A DNA stretch of 64,000 nt from Fennellomyces sp. T-0311 (GCA_025266875.1 JALLLT010000036.1:186001-250000); one strand, 5' to 3'; positions 35,056 through 47,275 are shown, numbered from the stretch's first letter. Numbers and translations are program-made. The notes: generated from the letters alone by a model not told the origin.

Positions 35056-37030
35056 ATGAGTGAACTTTCACAAGTCGATATTCTTATCGTTGGAGGTTGG
35101 ATACGAGGTTGCTTCGGTCAGCAGAGAACTAAATGTGTTGCCTAGGTGGCCCTGTGGGCTTATTTGCTGCCAATTTGGCCGTCAAGTCTGGTCTGTCGGT
35201 GCGGATTGTGGGTAATTACAGCAAACTACCTTTGTTGGAAGTCCTTTCGCATTCTCACCACATTCGCTCGTATCAGACATTGAAGCCGAACCACAGCACT
35301 GGGGTCGAGGCGACTGGCTACATGGCCGTACTCTCGAAATTCTCGACTATACAGCTCTGAACACGGATTTATTAAGCACGGGCATACGAGTAGAGACTTT
35401 GGCGGTACATAACCAGTTACCACCACGCAACCATACAGCAACGGCAGGACGCAGCAGCATGGATTTTGTTCCTGAAGCCGTGGTCACCAAATATAAGTAA
35501 GTTTGCTCTCTGTAGCACCTCGTAGCACCAGGTCATTCTAAAAAAAAAGTTGCGGCATTGCAGACACCTTCTTTGCGTCGGTCAGCATATCACGGAATCC
35601 AATTTCCAGCATACCCTTTCAGAAAACGGCATCCAAGTTGAGCGACCACTTACAGTATCTCAGTTTACACGACAAGACGAGGAGGAATACCCGATTTTGG
35701 CGACAGTGGAAAACAAAAAAAATCATGCGACCGAGATGGTCCGCGCCAAGTACTTGCTCGGGTGCGACGGTGCTCACAGCTCTATACGACGCCAACTCGG
35801 GATCGAATACGAGGGTCAGGGAAGTAAACGGAACTGCGGTGTTTTGGATGCCTTAGTCCAAACCAATTTCCCTGACCGAAAAAGTATCAGGTAAGAGATT
35901 GGATCCAATTGAAAACTTGGACAGCTCATCTCCCAAAACCCAGCTTTGTACGTGGTCCATTCGGAAGTCATGCTTGTCTGTTTCCACGCGAGAATAACCT
36001 GACCCGTGTTATGGTCGAGTTACCGTCCGACGACCGAGATCGGAACCAAATTCCTCTTGAGATCGTGCAAAGTGAGGCACGTCGAGCACTTTTGCCGCAT
36101 CGAGTCGAGTTTTTGGCGGTGATGTGGTGGACGGTCTACAGTGTGGGTCAGCATGTGGCGAATCGGTACACGGATAAGGACAGTGATATGCCACGAGTGT
36201 TCCTTTGCGGTGACGCTTGTCATTCGCAAAGCCCAACACTTGGCCAAGGCTTGAATACGGGTGTGGGGGATGTTTTCAACTTGGTAAGTGATTCGGTTGG
36301 ACCGAGTGTGTGTGCGTGTGTAACTATGGTGCTTATGGTGCTTCAGATGTGGAAAATTGCCATGGTGAATGCCGGACTTGCGAAGCCAAGTTTGTTGTCA
36401 ACCTATGAAACAGAACGACGACCTGTTGCGAAACATGTCATTGCCATTGATCAATTCGTCGCCGGAAACGACTTGAAGGACGAGCCATTGATGAGTCTGA
36501 TACGCGAGAACCAAGCTTTCACAACCGGATTTGCGATCTCATACGGAACTGGACTGGGTCACACAGAAAACTTGACCATGCCGAAACCTGGTGACCGTGC
36601 GCCGGACTTTAAGGTGGTTGTCCATTCCACAGGCAAGAAGACTCGTCTATACGATCTCTGGCACACAAAGAGCAGTTGGTGCTTCCACTTGCTTATCTTG
36701 GCCGGCGATTTGAGTCATACCGAAGCTCGTGTTGCTGATGCACTGGAAGCATTCAAAGAAAAGGACTGGAGCTGGTTACAAGTCCACATTATTACAACAA
36801 CGACACAGAGAGGTGTGCTCGAGTCGTCGGCACTCGAGCAGCAGGCGTTGCTAATTGACAAAATCAACCAAGCGCAATGCCACCATGGATACAACGTTAA
36901 GGATGGGGATGCGCCGGTTGCGGTTGTGGTGCGACCAGATTTGCATATTGGGCACATTGGCACATTGTCGTCTATGGAGAGCTATTTTGCCAATTTCATC
37001 AATTTGGGACACAAGGGATGGAATGTATAA
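35056..37030 (+). CDS. FAD-dependent aromatic hydroxylase (phenol 2-monooxygenase-like)
   Basis: Flavoprotein monooxygenase likely hydroxylating a phenolic or aromatic substrate with NADPH and O2. Six exons: 35056-35095, 35146-35211, 35277-35496, 35564-35890, 35944-36283, 36347-37030; 558 residues. Rossmann motif VGGGPVGLFAANL is split by intron 1. WGRGDWLHGRTLEIL, the DG motif LLGCDGAHSSIRRQLG and the GD motif FLCGDACHSQSPTLGQGLNTG are intact. The C-terminal 190 residues (PGDRAPDFKVV...VVVRPDLHIGHIG) match the thioredoxin-like dimerisation domain of phenol hydroxylases. Intron 4 (35891-35943) is needed: read without it the frame stops; with acceptor CCCAG the frame gives SFVRGPFGSHACLFPREN. 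Phylogeny is needed to name the substrate. Confidence 0.92.
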
Positions 37031-37233
37031 AAACCATAGCCCCCTTCATTTATCTTATTCTTTCGACCATATCGTCAGGATGCTTGGGTCACAAAAGCTG
37101 TTTGCGTCCCAGTATCGTCTTCTTCTTTCTCTACACACGCCAAACACACATCCACGCGCCTCGCCGCGTGCCTTTTCCCCTCATTTGATTATCCTTTTTT
37201 CTCTTTTTTTTGATAGACCATCCTATAATTATA

Positions 37234-38401
37234 ATGCATTCCTCTATTTCTATAACACTCGTTGTGACGCTGCTGTCGTTCACTTTAATATCCGTGTACG
37301 CCATCCAGGATGGAGAGGAAGTCACCGACCCATCCGCCTATCCATTTTACGTTATGCTCGGCAACCCGCACGTATGCGGCGGCATCATCATATCCTTCAA
37401 CCCCGCCATCATACTCACAGCCGCCCATTGCGTTGCCGACGCTCCACATCCACTCACCCTACCTCATAACCCATACTTTGTTGGATACGGACACACGAAT
37501 CGCAAACACCAGACAATTAACCCCATTGTAGACTGGGTCGTCCATCCAGAATACGAAAACAGCCGTGGTCAAATCAATATGCATCACGATCTCGCTATTG
37601 TAAAGCTCCAAAAGTCGCTGAAACCATCTGATCGAATCGACCGCGTCGCTTTGTGGGCTGCAAAGAATATAAATATCCCGCGACAGGCAATCTTGATGGG
37701 CTATGGGTACACGCATGTAGATCAACCTGAAGCACGCACTTTGCAGCGCATATCATTGAACGTGACAAGGTTCACAGCTGGTTATTCTGACATGGTGGAG
37801 GCAATGTCAGCTCAGGATAACGAAAAGGCGTGTCATGGCGATTCAGGTTTTGTTTCCCTGTCTTCCTTTCTTGCATGGTGTTGTCATAACTAACGCAAGT
37901 TGCGTAGGAAGCCCGTTGATTGTGTATAAGGAAATCGACGAAAACATAACTATGCCTGTTGCAGTGGGATTGTTGGCACGAATATTTGGTGTATACGATG
38001 GAGACACTGAACACGCAACCTGTCCTATACCGTTTCGTGAAAATAGCAGAGTGCCGACAGTTATCGAAAGCTTTTGTAATCTATCCAACATGTTGCTGTG
38101 GATTGCGGAAGAGGTGGGCATGACGATCGAAGAGTTGACGGATCCGCTGTTCGTTCCGAATAGTACATGTTACGAAGATTGTCTGGGGCGATGGAAAGGG
38201 TCACGATCGGATCCGGATGAGGACAATGAAAAGCTGGACAACCAGTGGCATATCGGTTTTGGTGACCGGACATATCAGAAAAATCATCCGAATAAGTGGT
38301 GGATAGGCCCTGTGATGCACCAGGGTTCCTCTGCCACTATCACGAATGCATCACTGTACCCATTATTACTACTGACCACTATTGTTGTATCATTCTACTG
38401 A
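37234..38401 (+). CDS. Trypsin-like serine protease (S1A) with predicted GPI anchor
   Basis: Secreted endopeptidase. Two exons, 37234-37846 and 37908-38401; 368 residues. The ATG at 37234 gives a signal peptide (about 1-24, SITLVVTLLSFTLISVYA); the frame is open upstream without an ATG. Catalytic triad visible: His in LTAAHCV, Asp in HHDLAIVKL, Ser in CHGDSGSPL, the last formed across the intron. There is no clear IVGG activation site; the mature chain may begin near IQDGEEV. After the catalytic Ser the domain is unusually long (about 165 residues) with extra Cys pairs (CYEDC) and N-glycosylation sites. The end, SSATITNAS followed by the hydrophobic LYPLLLLTTIVVSFY, fits a GPI signal, placing the enzyme at the cell surface. 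Confidence 0.88.
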
Positions 38402-38435
38402 GTCTTCTTTTATGCAGTGTACTTTTATTTTCTAC

Positions 38436-39683
38436 CTATCGTAATCCAACAACCTTATAAACCTCTTCCATATGACCATACGCTACTTCAGCTGCCTTTT
38501 CGGCTCCTTCATCAAGTACGCGACGCACGTAGCCGGGCTCTGCTTGCAATCGAGCCAATTCACTTTGGATAGGCTGGAGACGCGCAACGACAGCATCAGC
38601 CACTTGGTCCTTGAACTGCTTTGTACTCTGCACATCGGCAAATTCCTTGACGGCATCCTCTACACTAATGTCCCGCACGGCACTGTAGATACTCAAGAGA
38701 TTGGATACACCTGGGCGCTCCTTCACATCATAGCTCACACCAGCGATCGAGTCTGTTACAGCCCTGCGGAGCTTGCTTTGGATTTCCGTCGGGGTGTCAG
38801 TCAAGTTGATTCTCGCTTGATCGGATGGATCGGATTTAGACATTTTGTTTGTAGGCTGTCGAAGAGACATCACACGCTGTGTATCAGGAGCTATATACAT
38901 ATAATTAGACTTTTCCACATGGATTTATGCAACAGTTCTGAAGCTTACGGATAATGGCAATAGGCTTAGGGAATACGTTTTGCTTGAATGTGTTGTTGAA
39001 TAATTTGGCAGTGTCGCGTGCCAATTCCAGATGCTGCAACTGATCTTGACCGACAGGCACATGCGTTGCCCTAGTTACAATTGAGTTTTCATGGAAGCTT
39101 TTTGACAACGAAAATAGCTTACTTGTATAGCAAGATATCAGCAGCTTGTAACACGGGATAGTCAAAGAGGCCCATCTTTAAACCAGTTGTTAACGATTCA
39201 TCTGCCAGTATTTCCGCATGTGAAGACGCACGACCGCGTGCATTTTCCATCTTGGACTTCCACTGTGTCATGCGACCCAACCAACCAACAGGAGTGAGGC
39301 AGTTAAAGATCCACGCCAGCTCTGCATGCGACCTGACTCTGCTCTGCTCAAACAGGATGCTCCGCTCAGGGTTCACACCACACGCCAATAAACTCGTAGC
39401 CATGTCAAACTTGGCCTGTCGTAATTCTTTAGGATTTTGCGGCATGGTGATTGCATGAAGATCGACAATGCTATAAAAGTTGATCGTCTCGGGTTCCTGA
39501 AGACTTGCCCAATTGGACAAGGCACCGAGGTAGTTACCCAAGTGTGGAATGCCAGTGGGCTGAATGCCTGAGAAAATGGCACGCTTGGCGGTTGAAGAGA
39601 GTGCGCTCTAATAATGGTGCGTTAGGTTCATTGTTGAAATGGAGGGAAAAGAGCGAAAGAGGCGCATATACCGTGGGCAACAT
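38436..39683 (-). CDS. Tryptophanyl-tRNA synthetase (bacterial/mitochondrial type)
   Basis: Class I synthetase charging tRNA-Trp. Four exons on the minus strand: 39683-39672 (just MLPT), 39607-39123, 39070-38949, 38890-38436; 357 residues, phase closes. Signature motifs: [16 protein letters not shown] (HIGH equivalent), [13 protein letters not shown], and [10 protein letters not shown] (KMSKS). The length of about 350 and this motif set are those of the bacterial-type enzyme, so this should be the mitochondrial one; the leader before SGIQPTG is very short (about 16 residues, basic) and could be a minimal targeting signal. The start lies only 65 bp downstream of the HSE1 stop on the same strand. 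Confidence 0.93.
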
Positions 39684-39748
39684 TTTTTCAAAGAAAACAA
39701 ATGGCGGGCCTGTCAAAAGATTTACTTTATTCCCAAATAAATTTGTCG

Positions 39749-42278
39749 CTAATAGTTTTGCGCATAGGCCTGGTTAGCTCCAGCATATTGCTGCTGCGGG
39801 GGATATTGTGGATACGCGGTTGGCTGCGAATGCTGCTGCTGGGGAGTCATGGGGGTGGCGAGTCCGTATGTATTTGGGTAAGGCTGCGATTGATCAGGCT
39901 GCTGTTGGGGAGGATACGCGGGAGAAGAATACGATGGTTGCGGAGGATACGTGCTGGTGGTGGGCTGGACAGGCGGATACTGCTGTTGCGGTGGCGGCTG
40001 TTGCTGGTGAACCGCTTGTTCCGTATGTGCGTTGGACGGTGATTGCGGGTTCTGCTGCAGTGGAGTAGCAGCCTGAGGGTATCCGTAAGCTGGTGGGGGT
40101 GATTGTACCTGTTGTTGCAATTGACCAGCATCAGGGTATCCGTAAGCAGGCGCCTGTGGTTGTTGGGGCTGCTGCGACTGCTGTGGTTGCTGGGGTGGTT
40201 GTTGCTCCTGGGGCGGATACGGCTGCTGCTGTTGCTCTTGGGGTGGATACTGCTGCTGGTGGTTCATGCCAGGAGAAGCTTGTGCGGGATAACTTTGTGG
40301 GTATACCTGCTGGGGCTGCTGTTGCGGCTGCTGCGACTGTTGATACGCCTGGTAGCTAGGTTCAGATGGAGGACCACTGCTGTACACAGGCTGCTGTTGT
40401 GGTTGCTGAGGCTGGTATGGGGCAGGCTGTCCTTGGGGCTGTTGCTGTTGGTACATGCCATAACCTTGCTGCTGTGGCATCAAGTAATCGGTAGGCACTA
40501 TATCAAATAGATTAACAACAGAAAGAAAAAACACTGTAACTACACACCCCCAGGATTTGTATACTTTGCAAGCGATGATCCAAGCATTCTGTCGTACACG
40601 CTTCGCGCATGCAAGAACTTTTCGTTCAGAGCAACCAGTTCGTCCTTTTTCAAGCTGTACTTTTCAATCAGGCGCACCAGCTTTGGTCGGATGGCCAGCG
40701 ACTTGTTGTAGAGGTTTTGCAGTTCTTCGTTTTCAGAAAAGGCATCCTTTTGAGGATCAACGCGTGCCAACATGTCCAATAAGCGATCAACATTCTGAAG
40801 TTCACCCATCACTTCAGCTTCCATTTGTGCCTCTTTCATCAAATCACCGGGTGATGGATCCACGAGTTTCTCCTGCGTTCCAGTCGTTAGTCTTCTGGTA
40901 TTCGCATGTGCCGAAAATAGCATACCACATAGTTTACGGGGAAAATGCCCATCTGCCCTCGCAGCTCACCCTTCCACCAATCACGATAAACACTCTCAAG
41001 AACCCGGATAATGTCACCCTTCTGGAAACCCAATTCACCTTGCTCGGTAGGCTGGAAATCATACAGTGCTCGAACTCGCGATACCTTGGGTGCTGCGTCC
41101 TCCTTCGGCTATGGGGACAATGAAATGTTAAACAAGGAGTGGTCAGTAACGAGCATATTTTGATTACCTTGGGTGCAGCAGCAGTAGCAGCATTGGTGGA
41201 GCTTGGAGTCGACGACGAGGTTGTTGTTTTGTTAACAGCCGATGATGCCTGGATATGAAACCTGAATCAGTCTATCATATTCAACCTTGCTACGAAGCTG
41301 ATGCCATACCCGATAAGTAGATCGGTTTTCGGATTCGGACAGCGACAATGCGAGCGCCAGCTGAAGTTCCTCCTCTTCCTTTTGCTTATCCAATTCAGTC
41401 TGCAATGAACATTAGTTCACAACGTAAACGAACCATATTCTCCACATGCTTTACCTGGGTATATTCCTTCTTTGGCTTCTGTGGGTTAGGGAACTGGATG
41501 CCATCAGCACGAAGCGAATGATACACTTCGTTCATCAGGCCAAGACTTGAATCAGTGCTGAACTCCAACGAGCACACTTGAATGAGTTCCAGAGCACGCT
41601 TACGCACACTTTCATGCGTAGCCTAGTGTCACATTACCCTTGGAGTTAGTGCGCCGTATTCCACTTTTGCCATACAATTTACCCTATCACGGATAAGCTT
41701 GCTCAATGCAGTCGTGAATGCGCGCGACGAGATCTCCCTGTGTACCGTGATATTGCAGTTCTTTACCAACGCTTCGGACAACTATCACATAACGCAAAAA
41801 GGTTAAACAACATGTACGATAAGCGTCCTTTAGGAGTCAACTTACTGCCAAGGCGTACAATTGCACATTGGCATTCTTGCTTGTGAATCGCTTTGAGACA
41901 GCAGCAACGCACTCCCGGGCACTAAGATTGTAGTTAGATGGATTAGAACTAGCTCGTATGCCAAGAAACCACAGGGGTTCCTGCAATGCTTGCAGGGCTT
42001 GGCATGGTCTACGTACTTTTCAGGTGTGTCTCGAGAGACTTTGTCACAAACACCAAGGATCAACTCCCAATTTTCGGACGTCAAGTTCTCGTTTGTCGCA
42101 GCAGCTACAGTTTTTTTAAAATAATCAGCTTGGCATTCCTTTTTTTTTCTTGTGTACATCTGGTGCAGCCAGTTTTTAAATAACCTCCTCAGCTGAGGTC
42201 ATTCTTCACTTGGCTACGGCCATGAAGCTGGTCATGCTTACCGACAGATTCCTCATATGGGTTAGGTCTGGAAAACAT
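39749..42278 (-). CDS. HSE1: ESCRT-0 subunit Hse1 (STAM-like)
   Basis: Partner of Vps27 in sorting ubiquitinated membrane proteins into multivesicular endosomes. Ten exons on the minus strand: 42278-42242, 42104-42017, 41921-41846, 41781-41683, 41622-41455, 41399-41310, 41248-41168, 41108-40926, 40872-40548, 40497-39749; 631 residues. Domains: VHS (1 to about 150, [28 protein letters not shown]), ubiquitin-interacting motif (about 160-180, [17 protein letters not shown]), SH3 (about 220-275, [40 protein letters not shown]), coiled-coil GAT-like helix (about 276-380), and a C-terminal Gln/Pro/Tyr-rich low-complexity region of about 245 residues (PQQQ, YPPQ repeats). The exon-by-exon agreement with the family order makes the identity secure. 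Confidence 0.96.
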
Positions 42279-42777
42279 GAGAAACTAGTAAAGGAGTACC
42301 TTCCTCGAGATTCCACCAAAAGTGTCGTGTCGTCGAACTTGATTCGGTCTCCGTTGCGCAGCTTGGAAAGTCACTGATCCTGCATGGCAACAGTGTGCGT
42401 TTGTACAACCTTGACAGGAGTCTATATTTTTCCGTACGCTTCTTTGGCCTCATTGTTCTTCTTTGACTCAGGAGAGGCTATATACTTTTTTAAGACAGCA
42501 ATAGCGCATTTCTCCTTCGTTATTCCATACTCTTTGTATATCACTGGAAGGCTCTTTAAGTATTCTTATGCAATTATACTTTACGAAAACAGATCTTGTG
42601 TCACGTTCGCCTGTCAGATGTGTTTATATTGCACATGAATCATCGACAGTTTACTGTTTGTCCCGCGAATAAATCTAAATTAGGTGAATTCCCTTTGTCT
42701 CCCTTTGCTCGTATGTAAAAGCCTTAAACAAGGTGCACGGGGAGACCACTCTGCTGTTCGAGTTCCTTGCTCTCTCG
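42279..42777. other. Intergenic, no gene seen
   Basis: Between the HSE1 start and the stop of the MFS gene, both on the minus strand. It contains the HSE1 promoter. Frames here are short and unsupported. Confidence 0.5.
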
Positions 42778-45605
42778 CTAGATATTGCAAAATTGAACAT
42801 ACTCTATCCCGCTTACGCCAAAATAGTCTCTACTCTTTACAGATACTATGGAAAATCTGGTATAATGGCTTTCATCTGTAGGGCTTTGATTTAGCTTTTT
42901 TTTTTGAAGTGGGTAATGCTTGATAAGCAATGATGTTAAGAACCCTGTTGGTACAACACGCATGAGCGTTTTGTAAAATACCAAAAAAAGGTCCTGATAT
43001 ATGAAGATATGATGTACCGAAGGCTGGCATACTGAGTAATACATGCCAGGAATATTGGAGAGACTGTACATAGGCGTCCAGTGCTGACTGTATATATTGT
43101 GGCGGTAACATGCTTCGAATCGATACAGGATTTTGTATGATGTCTGATATATAGTTGGTTGGGGTTGTACCTCTAAGACTGGTGCTCACATTGTTGTTTA
43201 ACATCGCGAATGTGATTGCCGTTCCTACGGCGGCGCCTATGTCGAATATTAAGAAGCTTACGCCTGTAGCCACAGCTTTATGCAATAAAGTGTTGTTACT
43301 ATCGAGTGTCTTTCTTTTTGGTAGAATTGCTTTTACCAATGTCTGAAGACTTGACCGCCGCTTGCACAGAAATTAACATTGAGCTGAACATCGGCGCAGT
43401 TCCTTTCATATGTCATGTACGTTAGCTTGCTTTCCGCCTCCATTTAACGAACATTTTTGATTTGAGTACGTACCAATACCACACACGACTATATAACCAT
43501 ATATCCCTTAACAGCTACGGTTAATATCTTGCGATTAGAAAAATTTGGTTATCCCATTTACCTGGCCATGAAGTGTCCTCATCAAATATGCTTATCAGAG
43601 CTATGCTGACTACGAGCAAGGCCATGCCAGATGTAATACTATATCGCGAAAAATGGATTAATTGTGCTATTGATTAAATTAGAATATTGTATACACACAA
43701 ATACCGGTATATGCCGAAACGAGAGATGAGAATTCCGGTTGCTGTGGAGACCACTGGTACTACCGCCAACATGGGTAAAATTCTTATACCGGACCACATC
43801 ATCTTTCACCACTTGAAAGTAGATTGGTAGAAAATAAAGTACAGCGTTGAAAACTGTACCAACATCATATTTGTACAGTAACTGCCCACCAGCGAGCGAT
43901 TCAACAACAATCGCAGTGGAAGAAGCGGTTCTTTTGCCATCCTTGCTTCAAATGGGACGAGTACCAGTAAGAACACGCCTGATAGCACTAGAGGAATCTA
44001 TGAGGGAAACAATTATTTAGTACCTTTTGCAGCAGTATTCATGAATGAGATAAGACTTACAATCACGAATACAGATTTCCATGGATACAATTGACCACCG
44101 AGATTCGCTGCTAAAAGGAAGAGTGACGCATAGCAGGACAAGAGACTTCCTGTTGAGTGTCGTTGTGTGTAAGTGAAGTTATATGTCAATTCAGTATAAT
44201 AGTCCAAGAAACCGGGTTCACAAACTAAGTACCTCCGAAATCAATGCGCCTTATTTTGTCTCTGAAATTCTCGTGTGTAGAAGTGGGAAGCTTCAAAGAT
44301 AATCCAAGGGTAATCAAGCTTATAGCACCAAGTGGCAAACTATAAAAAACGCTGATGGTAAGTCAAGAGATTCTCCTTGAATCTTAGTTTTCAACTATTA
44401 TTACTACTTTATGTAGAAGATCCATCGCCACGTCGTATACTCAGTAAAAGCACCCTGTAGATAAAAGCCTAAATGGTCATTGACGGAATCGTTTTTCTAA
44501 TTACTGCCATTTATCCTACATCGAGTAAAGGCGACGCAATGTACGGTACTGCATATATCATATCTATAAGACTAACGTAATACAGGTCAGGTAATCGTTG
44601 GTCTGTGATTTCTGCGCACCTTATTAAAATCTTATGCAAATGTTGTATAGTACCTTTGGTATAGTCCTCTTTGCCTCAAAGGGACAATGTCAGATATTAT
44701 TACATGAGCCTAATTGTTGACCGATAATAAATATTAAACTTTGCGATCTATTAATAAGAATAATACTAAGTTACCATTGAAATATTCTATGGCCAGCATT
44801 TGTCAGTATAGTTCAGGAGATCGCAGACGCATTATCCTACTCCAGCAGCTCCTATCCCTTGGATAGCACGACCTATAATGAGCATAGCTATTGACTGTCA
44901 TAGACGTGGATTAAAAGCCACCTTCAACGACGTCATGGCAGCCCACTGACCTGAGCCAAGCCGCCAATAAGCGATCCAAGCATAATTGCAGAGATTCCTC
45001 CAAGTACAATGCTTTTTCGTCCGAATATATCGGAAAGCTTTGTGCATATCGGAACTGTAAAAGATATATGAGATGGATACTTTGCTTTACATACTTTTAG
45101 CCGTGTACGTACTGAATGTCGTGATTGACAAGATATAACTTTGATTAAGTACAGCTGGTCACATATAGAGATGAAGAATACGCATAGAACTAGCGAAAGT
45201 CTAAAGAGCGTCAACTACCTTGTTGCCACCCAAACAGATGCATAACCAGATTGAAATTCAGATGTGATTTGCGGTAGCGCTGTAGAAACAATAATTCTGG
45301 TTTACTGACGTCAACTTTAACGTAATAATTTGTTGCTACACGCTGCGACCTCCCGATCCATAGCACTCACCAGCAAAGCCATCTGCAAACCCAGAAATAT
45401 AGCGACTTTTCTGGTCTTAGATACTGTATTTATTGTATCATGTTTTGCTTTCTCCATCCTCTGTATAGTCTGGCTGATGTATCACAAGAATTTCGTTCGC
45501 CTTTGATGTCGTTTGATTGTTACTGTCTTCCAGGTCTAACAAAGACAAATCGCTTCTAGATACAAGGTTCAACACGTTGTCTCCTTCGATGTTGCTCTTC
45601 TCCAT
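42778..45605 (-). pseudogene. MFS transporter of DHA2 (14-helix) type, many exons, probably damaged
   Basis: Proton-coupled export-type transporter family. Segments in order on the minus strand match DHA2 proteins: hydrophilic start MEKSNIEGD (45605), LPQITSEFQSGYASVWVAT, CTKLSDIFGRKS, GRAIQGIGAAG, SDIVPLRQRGLYQ, GAFTEYTTWRW joined to IFYINLPLGA by a clean intron, KEPLLPLRLLLNRSL, YFLPIYFQVVK, WSGIRILPML, ISVQAAVKSSD, GAAVGTAITFAMLNN, and the C-terminal LTSLLIKHYPLQKKK. Most junctions splice well. Three defects stand out: the segment after WVAT runs into a stop with no good acceptor; frame is lost near 43859-43865 just before YFLPIYFQ and regained near 43793-43803; and the N-terminal exon needs an unusual 103-nt intron to connect. 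Either a decaying gene or sequence errors in an intact one. Confidence 0.65.
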
Positions 45606-46030
45606 TGTAAAAACAGTATGAGTAATACCAGGAACAAAAGATGAGTAAAAGCGATCTCCTTTTCAATGTCTTAAAACTGTATAAATAGCATACTGCAGTT
45701 TTATATGCAGGAGCATTCTCACTGCAGTAGTGATCTGACTTCCATGTTTTCGTGACTTTTTGCCTTTCTAGCGCCTCTACTACAAAGGCTATGTGTAGGG
45801 CAGGTTCTCATCTCTTACAAAAAAAAACTGTAAAACAATGTAGTATCCTGTCGATACGTATACGCACTATGTATTAATAGGATCAGCTGTTGTCTTTATT
45901 ACTATAATATTCCTCGAAGATATGCCAAATAGTCACTGCACTGACGAATTGGCAACTAGTAATGTCATGCTTGAATACAGAACGCTATCGTTGGAAGATA
46001 TCATCAGAAAGCATTGATTAATCATTCTAA
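45606..46030. other. Intergenic between MFS gene and LTR element
   Basis: AT-rich, presumably the MFS promoter. No further feature recognised. Confidence 0.5.
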
Positions 46031-46034
46031 CTAT

Positions 46035-46682
46035 TGTTGGCGCCGTTTTGAGTCAGGTGTACAGTAGTCGGTTGTTGTGTAAATTGGTAGTTGAGTACAC
46101 CAAAATATAGTGAGCACCAGCAACAATATCGTTTGTTACGGACGTTTGTATAAAGGGATCCTAAAGAGGATTGAGGATTGAAAATAGAAAATGGGTAGTA
46201 AAGCAAATTGTCTTTATTGCTTGATCGATAAACAGTAATCCTAATTGCAGGATACTAAACAACACTGATAACTATAAAGTATTTAGGTTGGGGTGTTGAT
46301 AAATGTAATCAATTGACCAATGTTTATTTAATGAAAAGCGCTTCATATTTATATCTTTCGATACAATGGCGCAGCACTAGCTATTCTAGCTGTGATAGGT
46401 GCATACGGTAACCAATTGATGATGGTGTAGTTGCCGCAGCAGTGGGGGTAAAGGTGATTGGTGTTGTTCATGCAGGCTAATTGCTGGCTAGTGGTGGCGC
46501 AGCTGCCGCAGTAATTGATATGTAGAGTGCCGCAGCAAAGAAGATTCTGGCTACTAAGCTACTCTATTGGGTAATTGTGGGTGATAATGGTAATGTATAT
46601 GATATGATAATACAAGAGAGAAGAGAGAGGAAGAGAAAAAGGGAAAGAGGAAAAGTTGGCAGGGCTACCAACATGTCTATCA
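46035..46682 (-). repeat. 3' LTR of the Ty3/gypsy element
   Basis: Left-hand direct repeat, TGTTGGCGCC...TCTATCA on the plus strand. Its inner edge is followed by GATTGCCCCGG, and no purine-rich tract typical of a polypurine primer is seen on the coding strand just inside it. Confidence 0.9.
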
Positions 46683-46712
46683 GATTGCCCCGGCCGCGCG
46701 AAACGCGTGTCC

Positions 46713-47006
46713 CTACGCGTTGTTGGGCGCATCTTGGGTGCCTTTTCGGTGTCGTCTTCGGTGTTGCCACGGTAAAGATGGTCGGGGGTGGCCGGCGGAT
46801 CGTTGTCGCGGTTGCGACGGGTACAAGAGCGTTGTTGATATCGACGATGCGATCAGAGAGGAGTTTTCCTTGTATTGGGTTAGGTCGTCATCAGAGTCGG
46901 TCGTCGTTGGAGAGGTTGAGCTCCGGGATGAGCTGGAAGTCGAGAAAACGTCGGATATCAGTTCCTCATCTTGAGCAAGGATGTTGCTGAGGAGAGCAGA
47001 GTTCAT
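46713..47006 (-). CDS. Extra ORF between the integrase remnant and the 3' LTR (possible cargo)
   Basis: A 97-codon frame starting MNSALLSNILAQDEELISDVF and rich in Ser/Thr/Asp (SSSSRSS, TTTDSDDD), then turning basic. It is in the same orientation as gag-pol, has noticeably higher G+C than pol, and a TATATAAAG lies at about 47071-47079, some 70 bp before the ATG, followed by a CCACAAATCCCTCCAACC-type leader, which looks like a host promoter. No family recognised. It could be the first exon of a captured host gene with its promoter, cut off by the LTR, or a chance frame in noncoding tail. Confidence 0.4.
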   Translation of the reverse strand: MNSALLSNILAQDEELISDVFSTSSSSRSSTSPTTTDSDDDLTQYKENSSLIASSISTTLLYPSQPRQRSAGHPRPSLPWQHRRRHRKGTQDAPNNA

Positions 47007-47275
47007 TGGATCGGTGTACGGTGGTTGGAGGGATTTGTGGATAGGAATAATGATGTGCCTCTTTTTTTTGTCTTTATATACATTTTTTTTTTTTTGTTTT
47101 GGAATCTTCTTTTACTGCGATGCTGTATTTTCCATCGTCATTCATTCATTCATTTTTTTTTTGATCTTGTTAAGCGGTAAATATAAGATCTACCTTGAAT
47201 ATGTGGATTTCATCTTCTAGCAATCTTTTCTTCTTTTTGGTTTATCTTTGTTTCGACTATTTTTTTTTTCTTTTT

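Noticed and set aside
40103..40510. Leu/Gly-rich plus-strand ORFs opposite the HSE1 tail
   Set aside because: Antisense of the Gln/Pro repeat region of HSE1.
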